Shown piece by piece: positions 7,446-16,279 of a stretch of DNA of 64,000 nt. The notes beneath the pieces were generated by a model, which made no database searches, was not told the DNA's origin, and worked only from the letters and a program-made list of their open reading frames with translations. The DNA lies in contig NZ_CP012544.1 in assembly GCF_004803815.1 (NCBI RefSeq), forward strand, positions 1,364,001-1,428,000. The letters run 5' to 3'. The position numbers and the translations under genes were made by a program. The stretch is from Campylobacter showae. Its GTDB lineage: Bacteria > Campylobacterota > Campylobacteria > Campylobacterales > Campylobacteraceae. The stretch's first letter is position 1. Every line of letters starts with the position of its first letter.

Positions 7446-9504
7446 TGTTCGCATCGCGCACCTGACTAAAAACCGCGTGCGCTTCGTTTGCGAACGCATC
7501 GGCGAGGACTGCGACGAGAGTCGCTTGGAGGCTCAAATTTCGGAGTTTAGGTATGCAAAAAGCGTCAGGGTAAACAAAAAAGCAAAGAGCATAGTCGTCG
7601 GCTTTGAGTCAAATTTAAACGAAATCAAAGAGTTCATCGAAAATTTGCCGATCGCAAATTTAAACAAGCATAAAAACAGCCCGAGCAAGGCTGAAATTTA
7701 TAAGGCGGCAACGGCTCTAGCCATCACGCCTCTTATAAACAACAACGGCGTAAAGGCTATGGCTAGCCTGATAGCGGCCGCGCCACTACTAAAAGAAGGC
7801 GCAAGCGAAGCCGTAAACGAGGGCATAACCTCAAAGGTACTCGAAGCTACAGCAGTAGGTGTGAGCCTGGCTAGACGCGACTTTTTGGCGGCAAATAGCA
7901 CAAATCTCATGCTAACTATCGGCGAATACATGGAAGAAAGCGCCGTACACCGCAGCGACGACCTCATCAAAGAGCTAGCTCGCCCGAACATAGAAGAGGT
8001 CTGGATCGAGATAAATGATCACGGCAAAAAATCCCTCAAAAAAATCGCGACCGTAGACGTCAAAATAGGTGACATCGTAGTCGTCGGCGCGGGCGAGAGC
8101 ATCGGCATCGACGGCTACATCGTAGAGGGCACCGCAAGCGTAAATCAAGTCTCGATGACGGGTGAAGCCGAACCCGTCAAAAAAGAGCGCGGCGACCGCG
8201 TGATGAGCGGAACCGTCGTCGAGGACGGGCGCATAAAAATCTGGGCCGAGAGCATAGCAGCCGAGAGCGCGACTGCTAGGATAAAATCCTACATCCAAAG
8301 CTCACTAAACGAAAAATCCGCCGTCGGACTAAAAGCTACGAAGCTAGCCGACAAGCTAGTGCCCGTGACGCTAAGTCTAGCCGGCGTTTCGTATCTACTT
8401 AGCCGAGATATGACTCGCGTGGCTAGCGTCTTGCAGGCGGACTACTCCTGCGCGCTAAAGCTAGCCACGCCCGTCGCATTTAAATCAAGCATCTCAAAAG
8501 CCGGCCGCAACGGCGTACTGATAAAGGGCGCCAAAGCTATCGAGGCGCTAGCGAGCGCCGATACTTTCGTCTTTGATAAAACCGGCACGCTAACGCACGG
8601 CAGCCTAAGCGTCGTCAAGGTTCACTCGTTTAAAAAGGAATTTACCGAAGCGCAGCTCTTAAATTTGACCGCAAGCGCTGAGGAACACTACTTCCACCCC
8701 GTAGCCGAGGCCATCGTAAAGGCCGCGCGCGAGATAGGCTTTCACCACATCCACCACGACGAGGTCGAGTTTATTGTCGCTCACGGCGTGAAAACATACG
8801 TAGGCGGCAAAGAGGTCGTAATCGGCTCTCGGCATTTTTTAGAGGACGACGAGCAAATTTCATTTAGCAAACACGAAGAAATCATAAAAAGCGAAGTAGA
8901 CAGCGGACTCACGCTACTTTACGTAGGCTACGACAAAGAGCTCTTGGGCGTCATCGCCATGCGCGATACCATGCGAGAAAACGCCGCGCAGACGCTAGCA
9001 AAGCTACGAAAACTAGGCGTAAAAGAGCTGATAATGCTAACGGGCGACGTGCAGTCTAAAGCCGATCAGGTAGCAAGCGAACTAGGTATCGATAGAGTCT
9101 ATGCAAACTGCCTACCTACCGATAAAGCAGGCATCATCGAGCAGCTAAAAGCCGAAGGTAAAAAAGTAGCCTTCGTCGGAGACGGTATCAACGACGCGCC
9201 AAGCCTCACCAAGGCGCACGTAGGCATCAGCATGCAAAAAGGCGCGGACATCGCAAAAGCCACCGCCGACATCAGCCTATTAAAAGACGACATCGGCTCA
9301 GTCGCCGTCGCAAAAGACGTCGCAAATAAAACTATGAGGCTGATAAATACGAATTTTAACGCTACCGTCGGTATAAACTCGCTCATCCTAGCAGGCGCGA
9401 CATTTGGACTCTTTAACCCTATAGCCACGGCCGTTTTGCACAACGGTACGACGATCGGACTGCTGGCAAATTCGATGAAAGGCGTCAAGATAGGCGCGAA
9501 GTAA
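7429..9504 (+). CDS. P1B-type heavy-metal ATPase, P1B-6-like (candidate FezB)
   Basis: A 691-residue metal-pumping P-type ATPase. A CxxC-less HMA-like N-terminus (VRIAHLTKNRVRF) precedes a membrane region, the actuator motif TGEA (244-247), the membrane motif SCALK (340-344) where most P1B pumps have CPC, the phosphorylated D383 in DKTGT, the nucleotide-domain HP (423-424) and GDGIND (D585). This combination fits the P1B-6 group, which includes ferrosome FezB proteins that are thought to load iron into the organelle. TTG 7429 is preferred because AAAGG lies 6 bases upstream. Pump identity is sure; iron as substrate is inferred. Confidence 0.9.
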   Translation: MTPKNNVRIAHLTKNRVRFVCERIGEDCDESRLEAQISEFRYAKSVRVNKKAKSIVVGFESNLNEIKEFIENLPIANLNKHKNSPSKAEIYKAATALAITPLINNNGVKAMASLIAAAPLLKEGASEAVNEGITSKVLEATAVGVSLARRDFLAANSTNLMLTIGEYMEESAVHRSDDLIKELARPNIEEVWIEINDHGKKSLKKIATVDVKIGDIVVVGAGESIGIDGYIVEGTASVNQVSMTGEAEPVKKERGDRVMSGTVVEDGRIKIWAESIAAESATARIKSYIQSSLNEKSAVGLKATKLADKLVPVTLSLAGVSYLLSRDMTRVASVLQADYSCALKLATPVAFKSSISKAGRNGVLIKGAKAIEALASADTFVFDKTGTLTHGSLSVVKVHSFKKEFTEAQLLNLTASAEEHYFHPVAEAIVKAAREIGFHHIHHDEVEFIVAHGVKTYVGGKEVVIGSRHFLEDDEQISFSKHEEIIKSEVDSGLTLLYVGYDKELLGVIAMRDTMRENAAQTLAKLRKLGVKELIMLTGDVQSKADQVASELGIDRVYANCLPTDKAGIIEQLKAEGKKVAFVGDGINDAPSLTKAHVGISMQKGADIAKATADISLLKDDIGSVAVAKDVANKTMRLINTNFNATVGINSLILAGATFGLFNPIATAVLHNGTTIGLLANSMKGVKIGAK

Positions 9505-9521
9505 ATTTGAAGGAATGACGG

Positions 9522-10982
9522 TTGATAGATAAAATTTTAAAATTTATGAATGACGAGATGTCGCTAGCCAACGACTTTTTATACGGCTATTTTTTGGTTA
9601 TCGTGCTCGTTCTTACGGGTATTTATTTTAGCTATATTACTAGATTCGTGCAGTTTAGGATGTTTTTCGAGGCGTGCAAAGTGCTAGTCGAGAAAAAGGA
9701 TAAATACAACAAGCACCACCTCACGCCCTTTCAAGCGCTTATGATCTCCACCGCCTCGCGCGTGGGCATCGGAAATATCGCGGGCATCTCCGCCGCTATC
9801 GTAGCAGGTGGACCAGGCGCGCTATTTTGGATGTGTTTGATGGCATTTTTGGGTGCGGCTTCGGCATTTGCCGAGAGTACGCTAGCTCAAATTTACAAAA
9901 CCAAAGACGTATTCGGCTTTAAAGGCGGCCCGGCATATTACATCAAAAACGGCCTAGGCATCAAGTGGATGGCGAGCCTTTTTGCCGTCATTCTTATCAT
10001 CACGTACGCGTACGGATTTAACGGCTTACAAAGCTACACCATGACCTCCGCCTTTCAAATTTACTACGACCAAAGCGCTGGCGCTACGAGCTTTAGCGAT
10101 AGCGGCTTGCCCGTGGGTATCGGTATCATCCTTACCGCATTTGCGGCGGTGATGTTTTTTAGCAAGAGCCACGTCATCGGCAAGGTTAGCTCCTACATCG
10201 TGCCTTTTATGGCGCTTGCCTATATCCTGCTAGCCTTTATCGCGATCTGCTTAAATTTAGACAAGCTTCCGGCCGTCTTTGTTATGATCATGAAAAGCAC
10301 CTTTGATTTTAAAGCGATATTCGGCGGATTTGCCGGTAGCGTGATCGTCTACGGTATCAAGCGCGGACTGTTTTCAAACGAAGCCGGCATGGGTTCTGCG
10401 CCAAACGCGGCCGCCGCTGCTCACACGAGCCACCCCGTGAAGCAAGGACTCGTGCAGGCGATGGCGGTTTTTATAGATATGACGATCTGCGTGGCTTCTG
10501 GCATGATAGTGCTTTTCTCGCAGGCCTATATCACAAAGCAAACGGGTGCCAGCGGCGAACTGCTCACCGCGCTTCCTTTAGTGCAGGCCGCGATGCGCGA
10601 GTACTACGGCGAGATCGGCCTTCACTTTACGACGCTTGCGGTGGTGCTTTTTGCCATCACGTCGCTGATCGGCAACTACTACTACGCGCAGGCAAATATC
10701 AAATACCTCACCAAAAACCACAAAATCGCCATAGCCTTTAAGCTAACGGCGGTCGCGATGATATTCGTCGGAGCGCAGATGAATCTAACGATCGCTTGGA
10801 ACATCGCTGATATCACGATGGCGGCGATGGCCACGATAAATATCGCTGCGATCTTTATGCTATCAAAAGTCATGATAAAAGCCCTAAAAGACTACGAATC
10901 GCAAAGAAAAGCGGGGCTAAATCCGGAATTTGACCCCGAGAGCATATGCATCGCAAACACAACTTGCTGGAGAAAAAAATGA
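9522..10982 (+). CDS. Alanine/glycine:cation symporter (AGCS family)
   Basis: A 486-residue inner-membrane transporter with 10 or more hydrophobic segments and AGCS hallmarks: SRVGIGNIAGISAAIVAGGP near residue 75, and the signature KRGLFSNEAGMGSAPNAAAA near residue 281. Members import alanine or glycine with Na+. TTG 9522 is chosen because AAGGA lies 7 bases upstream and follows the ATPase stop by only 17 bases; the first ATG is further in, at 9547. It is cotranscribed with the putative ferrosome genes and overlaps the next gene by ATGA, an unexpected partnership. Confidence 0.92.
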   Translation: MIDKILKFMNDEMSLANDFLYGYFLVIVLVLTGIYFSYITRFVQFRMFFEACKVLVEKKDKYNKHHLTPFQALMISTASRVGIGNIAGISAAIVAGGPGALFWMCLMAFLGAASAFAESTLAQIYKTKDVFGFKGGPAYYIKNGLGIKWMASLFAVILIITYAYGFNGLQSYTMTSAFQIYYDQSAGATSFSDSGLPVGIGIILTAFAAVMFFSKSHVIGKVSSYIVPFMALAYILLAFIAICLNLDKLPAVFVMIMKSTFDFKAIFGGFAGSVIVYGIKRGLFSNEAGMGSAPNAAAAAHTSHPVKQGLVQAMAVFIDMTICVASGMIVLFSQAYITKQTGASGELLTALPLVQAAMREYYGEIGLHFTTLAVVLFAITSLIGNYYYAQANIKYLTKNHKIAIAFKLTAVAMIFVGAQMNLTIAWNIADITMAAMATINIAAIFMLSKVMIKALKDYESQRKAGLNPEFDPESICIANTTCWRKK

Positions 10983-11263
10983 ACATAAACGGACAACTTT
11001 TAAATTTACAAACACATAGAAAAGTCGCAAAAATAGGCATGAGCGTCACTCTAGCCACAGTTTGCCTAACGGCACTCGGACTTAAGGGCAGAAACAAAAG
11101 CCGCTGCGAGAAGCTGCATACGATCGCAGGTATCGCATTCGTGGGCTTTTCGCTCTACCACGCCGGACTTTACGAAAACGGCATTTTTAGAAACATGATC
11201 GTAAACGCAAATAAGAAAAACGCCGAGGCAAAAAGGCTAGCAAGCTATGATCAAGATAAGTAA
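10979..11263 (+). CDS. Small two-helix membrane protein with conserved-looking His
   Basis: The best start is ATG 10979, which overlaps the symporter stop (ATGA); 94 residues. Two hydrophobic segments (about 17-36 and 46-66) are visible. The second, HTIAGIAFVGFSLYHAGLY, carries His residues 15 positions apart on one helix, reminiscent of heme-ligating helices in small cytochrome b-like proteins, although no heme role can be shown. The N-terminus (NLQTHRKVAKIGM) also resembles that of small ferrosome-cluster membrane proteins. It overlaps modD by 17 bases. Confidence 0.65.
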   Translation: MNINGQLLNLQTHRKVAKIGMSVTLATVCLTALGLKGRNKSRCEKLHTIAGIAFVGFSLYHAGLYENGIFRNMIVNANKKNAEAKRLASYDQDK

Positions 11264-12089
11264 TCCAGAAATTTTAGCCTACATCGGCGAGGATCTGCCC
11301 TACTTTGATCTTACAACCTCGCTTCAAGGCATCCACAAAAACGCTGTCTTAACCATACTGCCGCGCGAGGACGTGACGGTTAGCTGCGTAGACGTAGCGG
11401 CCGGTATCGCTCGTTTGCTAGACTGCGAGGCTCAAATTTGCGTCCCAAACTCCGCCGTCGCCGCCGCAAAAGAGCCGATCGTAAAAATCAGCGGTAGCTA
11501 CGATAATGTGCACAAAGCCTGGAAACTAGCGCAAATTTGCCTAGAGTACGCCTGCAAGATCGCCACATACGCAAGAGCCATGAACGAGGCCGCAAAAAGC
11601 GTAAATCCAAAATGCGAAATCCTAGCCACGCGCAAGAGCTTCCCGTTTGCTAAGAAATTTTGTCTCAAAGCCGTGCTTGAGGGCGGCTGCGGCATACATA
11701 GGCTAAATTTGAGCGATAGCGTGCTGTTTTTTAAAAATCACATCAAGGCTTACGGCTCGTATGAGGAGTTTTTGGCTCAAATTCCGACCTTTAAAGCAAA
11801 AGCCCCCGAGCGCAAAATCGCCATCGAGTGCGAAAATTTAGATGATTGCGAAGCGCTTTTAAAGGTGGGCGCCGACGTCGTGCAGTGCGATAAATTTACG
11901 CCGGAGGCCGTAAAGCGAGCGGTAGACCTACGAGATAAAATCGCCCCAAACGCGGCCCTAGTCGCAAGCGGCGGGATAAATCTAAAAAACGTCAGGGAAT
12001 TCGCTAGCGCCGGCGCGGACGCACTCGTTACGTCAGCTATGTACACGCAAGGCATGGCCGACATCACGGCGATTTTAGAGATAGTATAA
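11247..12089 (+). CDS. modD: ModD-type pyrophosphorylase (quinolinate phosphoribosyltransferase family)
   Basis: A 280-residue member of the nicotinate-nucleotide pyrophosphorylase fold. The start contains the family signature PYFDLTT, followed by LLDCEAQI, an RKSFPFAKKFCLKAVLEGG segment and a C-terminal barrel end LVASGGINLKNVREFASAGADALVTS. The sequence matches the ModD subgroup, named for its location near molybdate transport genes, rather than NadC. Here no mod genes are adjacent; it ends an operon of iron-related membrane genes. Its substrate is uncertain. A paired inverted repeat follows immediately (12093-12128). Confidence 0.85.
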   Translation: MIKISNPEILAYIGEDLPYFDLTTSLQGIHKNAVLTILPREDVTVSCVDVAAGIARLLDCEAQICVPNSAVAAAKEPIVKISGSYDNVHKAWKLAQICLEYACKIATYARAMNEAAKSVNPKCEILATRKSFPFAKKFCLKAVLEGGCGIHRLNLSDSVLFFKNHIKAYGSYEEFLAQIPTFKAKAPERKIAIECENLDDCEALLKVGADVVQCDKFTPEAVKRAVDLRDKIAPNAALVASGGINLKNVREFASAGADALVTSAMYTQGMADITAILEIV

Positions 12090-12092
12090 TTT

Positions 12093-12128
12093 GCAAATTT
12101 GACGGACCGCTTGGCGAGTCAAATTTGC
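12093..12128. terminator. Paired AAATTT inverted repeat between convergent genes
   Basis: GCAAATTTGAC (12093-12103) is perfectly complemented at 12118-12128. It lies between modD (plus) and the minus-strand gene at 12163, three bases after the modD stop. No strong T-run follows, so it could be a weak bidirectional terminator or an uptake-like pair. Confidence 0.5.
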
Positions 12129-12162
12129 GCTTGAGTTTAACGTATAGCTATCTCAAATTTTC

Positions 12163-13209
12163 TCATTTTCTATCCTTTTTAAAGAATTCCTGTATCATTT
12201 TTTGATTACATACGTCTAAATACTTCTCCCTACCGCTATCACAAGATATCCCATATCCTCTCGACTCGCTTCCAAAAGCCTTTATAAAGCTTTCGTCTAA
12301 CGCTCCTTGGTATCTTACGTTTTCGTATATATTGTCGGCTAGTATCTTGCCCGTTTTTCTATCTTTTATGATTCCGCCGTAGTTAAAGCTTAGACCGATC
12401 AGGTCGTCAAGAAAGGTTTTGATATTCGGTGCCGGCTCTATGCGCCAGTCCGTCATCCTATTTTCTTTTTCAAATACCAACTCTATACAAGCTATCTCAT
12501 CTTCATTGATTTCTTTGCGAGCTACGCATTCGTCTTTGTAAATTTGCTTGAGATCTTTCATATTGTATTTTATGTAGCTTAATATTTTAGACGGTTTTAT
12601 ATCTATCGTCGAGGCGTTTCTATCATCGAGTAACGATTTTATCTCTCTGATTATTTTATCCTCGCTTTCATGATTTGATTGCAGTTGATTAAAAAATATA
12701 TTTAATTCTTCATACGTTATCGGGATACTCTTTAAAAAGCCTCTTGTACTTAACTTGGCTGATAAAAAGCACTCTTTTGCAGTATAGTCATCCAGATAAA
12801 TTCTAAAATATTTACCGTTTGTGACAGGGTTTTCGCTTTTTTCTTTGTAGTCTATAAAATTTACGTAGCCGTTTATCAAAGATATGAAATTCGCATCAGT
12901 CGTATTTACAGGGAAATTTAGCCAATTAGTGTGATCTATCAAAGGAAAAGCGCTTCTATTCCATTCGACTATTTCTCTTTCTCCTGCATAATATCCTCTG
13001 CTAGCTGGGTTTTCGTAGACGTTTATCTTGCCGTATAAATTTCCATAGTAATGAAATATGGCCGAGGTTATAAACACGTCTGCAAAAAAAACCAAAAACC
13101 AAACAAAAAGCCAAAGTAGTTTGCGTTTGCCTTTGGGGGCGATTAAAGCAACGAAAAAGCTTACGATTAGAAAAACGAGTGCGATTAGAAGTGCTGCGGC
13201 GTCGTGCAT
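12163..13209 (-). CDS. Hypothetical membrane-anchored protein
   Basis: A 348-residue protein not recognised. Two hydrophobic segments near the N-terminus (about 4-25 and 31-53) are followed by a hydrophilic, Lys/Glu/Asn-rich domain of about 290 residues, probably periplasmic if the pair forms a hairpin. Cys residues are present (positions near 172, 232, 245, 325, 333), which may form disulfides. Its base composition is lower in G+C than the flanking genes, a possible sign of later acquisition. It stands alone between convergent modD and the DMT transporter. Confidence 0.7.
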   Translation of the reverse strand: MHDAAALLIALVFLIVSFFVALIAPKGKRKLLWLFVWFLVFFADVFITSAIFHYYGNLYGKINVYENPASRGYYAGEREIVEWNRSAFPLIDHTNWLNFPVNTTDANFISLINGYVNFIDYKEKSENPVTNGKYFRIYLDDYTAKECFLSAKLSTRGFLKSIPITYEELNIFFNQLQSNHESEDKIIREIKSLLDDRNASTIDIKPSKILSYIKYNMKDLKQIYKDECVARKEINEDEIACIELVFEKENRMTDWRIEPAPNIKTFLDDLIGLSFNYGGIIKDRKTGKILADNIYENVRYQGALDESFIKAFGSESRGYGISCDSGREKYLDVCNQKMIQEFFKKDRK

Positions 13210-13261
13210 ATCTGATCCTCTTTAAAACTCAAATTTTAAAATACCTACTGCCGTCAAGTAA

Positions 13262-13286
13262 AGCGGCGATATTTGGTCTCGCCGCT
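13262..13286 (-). terminator. Hairpin after the DMT transporter
   Basis: AGCGGCGA (13262-13269) pairs perfectly with TCGCCGCT (13279-13286). It lies 38 bases after the stop of the minus-strand transporter gene; the minus-strand transcript continues with TTTA only. On the plus strand AGTTTT follows. Confidence 0.55.
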
Positions 13287-13323
13287 AGTTTTAAATTTTA
13301 GCTAAATTTTACATCAAATTTGA

Positions 13324-14205
13324 CTATTTTGCCACCACGCTTGCTCGCTCGTAGTGTGCGATGATTTTATTGTGAATGAGTAGCGAGATATAAATCACCG
13401 CACCGCCTAGGCAGAGTCTTAGTATGTCCGCGTCTTTATGCCAAAATACTAAATTTACGATGATAGCAGCAGGTATGAGGGCGTTATTCATGATGGCTAG
13501 GGTTCCGCTATCTACCTCGCATGCGCCTTTGTTCCATAAAAAGTATCCTAGACCGCTAGCTCCGATGCCAAGCCACAGCAGTACTGCACCTTGGGTTAGG
13601 TCGAGATTGATTTTTTCCGGATTGCCAAACATGGCAAATGCTATGCCCGTAACCGCCGCGGCTCCGACGAAAAAGTAGCCAAAAACCCCTCTTTGCTCGT
13701 TAAAATCACGCTTTTCTAGTAAAAATTTATACGCGCTCTGCCCGACGCCAAAGCATAAATTCGCCCCCTGTACGAGCAAAAATCCGTGCCAAAAGCCGCT
13801 ATTTACGTTGCCGTACTTGATGATGAGCGCGCCCAAAACCGCCGTGCCTACGCTAAAGAGATACAGCAGCCTAAGCCTGCCCGCGAGTACGTCGTAAACC
13901 ACGCTCACGTAAAACGGCGTAAATATCGTAAAGAGTGCGACCTCGGCGACGCTAAGGTAGGCAAACGAGTTGTAGTAAAAAATATACATCGCGCCGATCT
14001 GCACCGCGCCGATCGCGGCTACTTTGGCGTATAGAGCGAGATTTTGCGCGACAAAATCCTTAATCATAAATGGCAAAAACACGCCAAGCGCAAGCACGAC
14101 GCGCGAAAACGCGGCAAAGTAGCTATCCACTCGCCCCGCCAAAAACTCGCCGATGAGGCTAAAGCTAAACGCCCAAAGCACCGTAACAAAGATCAATTTT
14201 TTCAC
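13324..14205 (-). CDS. DMT-superfamily transporter (EamA domains)
   Basis: An inner-membrane drug/metabolite transporter with about ten membrane segments arranged as two EamA repeats. GTG 14205 is the preferred start: TGGAG lies 5 bases upstream and the encoded start VKKLIFVTVLWAFSFSLIGEF matches the first helix of the family; the longer frame adds a charged, non-family extension. Length is then 293 residues, normal for the family. Segments such as FGVGQSAYKFLLE and GIGASGLGYFLWNKG are typical. The substrate is unknown. It is a single gene followed by a hairpin. Confidence 0.88.
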   Translation of the reverse strand: MKKLIFVTVLWAFSFSLIGEFLAGRVDSYFAAFSRVVLALGVFLPFMIKDFVAQNLALYAKVAAIGAVQIGAMYIFYYNSFAYLSVAEVALFTIFTPFYVSVVYDVLAGRLRLLYLFSVGTAVLGALIIKYGNVNSGFWHGFLLVQGANLCFGVGQSAYKFLLEKRDFNEQRGVFGYFFVGAAAVTGIAFAMFGNPEKINLDLTQGAVLLWLGIGASGLGYFLWNKGACEVDSGTLAIMNNALIPAAIIVNLVFWHKDADILRLCLGGAVIYISLLIHNKIIAHYERASVVAK

Positions 14206-14426
14206 GCATTCTCCATTTGAGTTAAATTTCGTCTGAAATAGTAGCAAAATAGGCTTAAATTTGACGGATTTTGCGACAGCGGTTTGAGAATTTTACCCAA
14301 TGTAAATTTGAGAAATTTTAGCGCGGCGATTTGTATTTTTGTGCATTAAATTTTACTTGTAGCTATGGCTTTCTTTTGCCAAATCCAAATTTAAAGGAAC
14401 AGTCGCCAAACTGTGCCGACTAAAAT

Positions 14427-15080
14427 TTAGCTCAAAAATCCCCGCATCATATACGCCCCGGCCGCGCCCGCATCCTTGATCTTGTCTAAATTTTCAAAAT
14501 TTATCCCGCCGATAGCGTAGGTTTTTATGCTTAAATTTTCGCAAATTTCCCGTAAAAATTTAAGTCCTCTGCCCCGCTCTAGCGCGTGAGAAGGCGTATC
14601 AAAAATATGCCCAGCCACGACATAATCGGCACCGAAATCCTGCGCCGTTAGAGCCTCCTGTAAAGAGTGCACCGAAACGCCGATTTTGAGCTTTTGCGTC
14701 AAATTTGACGCGCAAATGCCGCCGCCTCTCTCTTTATCCGTGCGGACGCCGTCAAATTTAGCCAAATCTCTCAAATTTGTAGCCGACTCGCTGCTTAACG
14801 CCCTAAATTTAGCAAACGGCAAGTGCAGTTCGCCCACACCTAGCTTGCTTGCGACGCTTGCGTGAGTATGCAAAACGAGCCGCGCGCCGGAATCGCACTC
14901 AGCGATGATCTCAAGCGTTTTACTAGCTAACTTTTCGTACTCGTGCTCAGGCAGATCGCTCTCCCTGAGCAAAATTTTGTCCGCTTTGCCGCTTTGCGCT
15001 ACTCGCCTAACGTCCGCGAAAAAATCTTCGCTCAAGCGGCGGTTCGTCACCCAAACGAGCTCAAATTTGTCAAATTTCAT
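14427..15080 (-). CDS. ThiE/TenI superfamily protein, probably TenI-like thiazole tautomerase
   Basis: A 217-residue TIM-barrel protein of the thiamine phosphate synthase superfamily, at the end of the thiS-thiG-thiH group. Late motifs are KIGVSVHSLQEAL, GADYVVAGHIFDTPSHA and TYAIGGIN. True ThiE has GPIFPT at the second place; the GHIF(D/E)T form is what the thiazole tautomerase TenI carries, its His being catalytic. The phosphate-binding GVHLGQ segment of ThiE is also altered (ELHLPFAK). I therefore lean to TenI, which aromatises the thiazole made by ThiG. Automated pipelines would probably call it ThiE. Confidence 0.82.
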   Translation of the reverse strand: MKFDKFELVWVTNRRLSEDFFADVRRVAQSGKADKILLRESDLPEHEYEKLASKTLEIIAECDSGARLVLHTHASVASKLGVGELHLPFAKFRALSSESATNLRDLAKFDGVRTDKERGGGICASNLTQKLKIGVSVHSLQEALTAQDFGADYVVAGHIFDTPSHALERGRGLKFLREICENLSIKTYAIGGINFENLDKIKDAGAAGAYMMRGFLS

Positions 15081-15127
15081 CGCCCCTACTCCAAAAGCTA
15101 AATTTTACGCCCGCAAAAACCGCCGCC

Positions 15128-16279
15128 CTAAACGTAAATATGCTCGCTCATCACGGGCTGTAAATTTAGCCCACGCACGGCGAGCAGCATCTCATCGACC
15201 GAGCGCGCGTCACTGATCTCAAACTGCTCGTCGCCCTTTTTGGCCTTATCCGAGTGCGTCCCCACGCCCGTGCTAACGCCGGCCGAGATTTTATTTGCGG
15301 CGACTGCTATGACGCCGTCTCGAAAGCGCGCCGACTCGCGCGTGGAGATCGTGATATTTGCGTACGGCAAAAAGAGGCGGTACGCGCAGATGACCTGAAA
15401 CAGCGCCCTCTCATCGACGTCCCGCGGGCCGACGTGAGCCTTGTTTATCGCAGGGCGTAGGCGCGGGCAAGATAACGCGATCTCGGCGTGCGGGTACTTT
15501 TGCTGTATAAAATGCGCGTGCAGCGCGGTGGCTAGAGCGTCCTTTCTAAAGTCGTCAAGCCCCAAAAGCGCGGCAAATCCGACGCTACGCATACCGCCCA
15601 TGAGAGCGCGCTCCTGAGCGTGGAAGCGGTAGGCAAACGAGCGCTTGACGCCGCCTAGATGAAATTTTGCGTAGGCCACCGGGTCGTAAGTCTCCTGAAA
15701 AACCACGACGTAGTCCGCGCCGCAACCGTGCAAAAACACGTATTCGTCGGCATTTAACGGATAGATCTCGACGCCGACGTTGCTAAAAAGCCTAGACGCC
15801 TCCTTGCAAACCTCGCCGATATAGCCCAGGTCGCTTTTTTTCGCGCTTTCGCCGGTTAGGATGAGCACGTCTTTTAGCCCGCTTTTTGCGATATTTGCCA
15901 GCTCCGTCGCCACCTCGTCCGCCTTTAGCCGCACGCGCGAGATCTTGTTTCGCGAGCTAAAGCCGCAGTAAACACAGTCGCTGTCGCAAAAATTTGAGAT
16001 ATAAAGCGGCGTAAAAAACTGTACCGAGTTGCCAAACTGCCTGCGCGTCCTATCTCGCGCCGCCTGTGCCATCTCGTCTAAAAATGCGCCGGCAGCCGGG
16101 CTTAGAAGCGCTTTTAACCCCTCTACGCTTAGATTTTCTTCGTTTAGAGCGCGCATAACGTCGCCGGCGTCAAATTTCGCGTAGTCGTAGCTTTCGCGCG
16201 CCGCTAGCACCCGCTGCATCAGCGTTTCGTCTATGCGCTGCGCACCGTCGGCATACTCCATCACGTCTATATTTTTCAA
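15128..16279 (-). CDS. thiH: 2-iminoacetate synthase ThiH
   Basis: A 383-residue radical-SAM enzyme that cleaves tyrosine to dehydroglycine (2-iminoacetate) for thiazole formation in anaerobes. The radical-SAM cluster motif is visible as CDSDCVYCGFSSRNK, followed by SAM-binding features (ILTGESAKKSDLGYI) and the C-terminal ThiH region ending in CSxxx-like residues adapted to HIYV. TTG 16279 is supported by GGAG 7 bases upstream; the next in-frame starts are GTG 16264 and ATG 16261. Its use of tyrosine rather than glycine fits a microaerophile or anaerobe. A 225-base non-coding gap separates it from thiG. Confidence 0.93.
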   Translation of the reverse strand: MKNIDVMEYADGAQRIDETLMQRVLAARESYDYAKFDAGDVMRALNEENLSVEGLKALLSPAAGAFLDEMAQAARDRTRRQFGNSVQFFTPLYISNFCDSDCVYCGFSSRNKISRVRLKADEVATELANIAKSGLKDVLILTGESAKKSDLGYIGEVCKEASRLFSNVGVEIYPLNADEYVFLHGCGADYVVVFQETYDPVAYAKFHLGGVKRSFAYRFHAQERALMGGMRSVGFAALLGLDDFRKDALATALHAHFIQQKYPHAEIALSCPRLRPAINKAHVGPRDVDERALFQVICAYRLFLPYANITISTRESARFRDGVIAVAANKISAGVSTGVGTHSDKAKKGDEQFEISDARSVDEMLLAVRGLNLQPVMSEHIYV

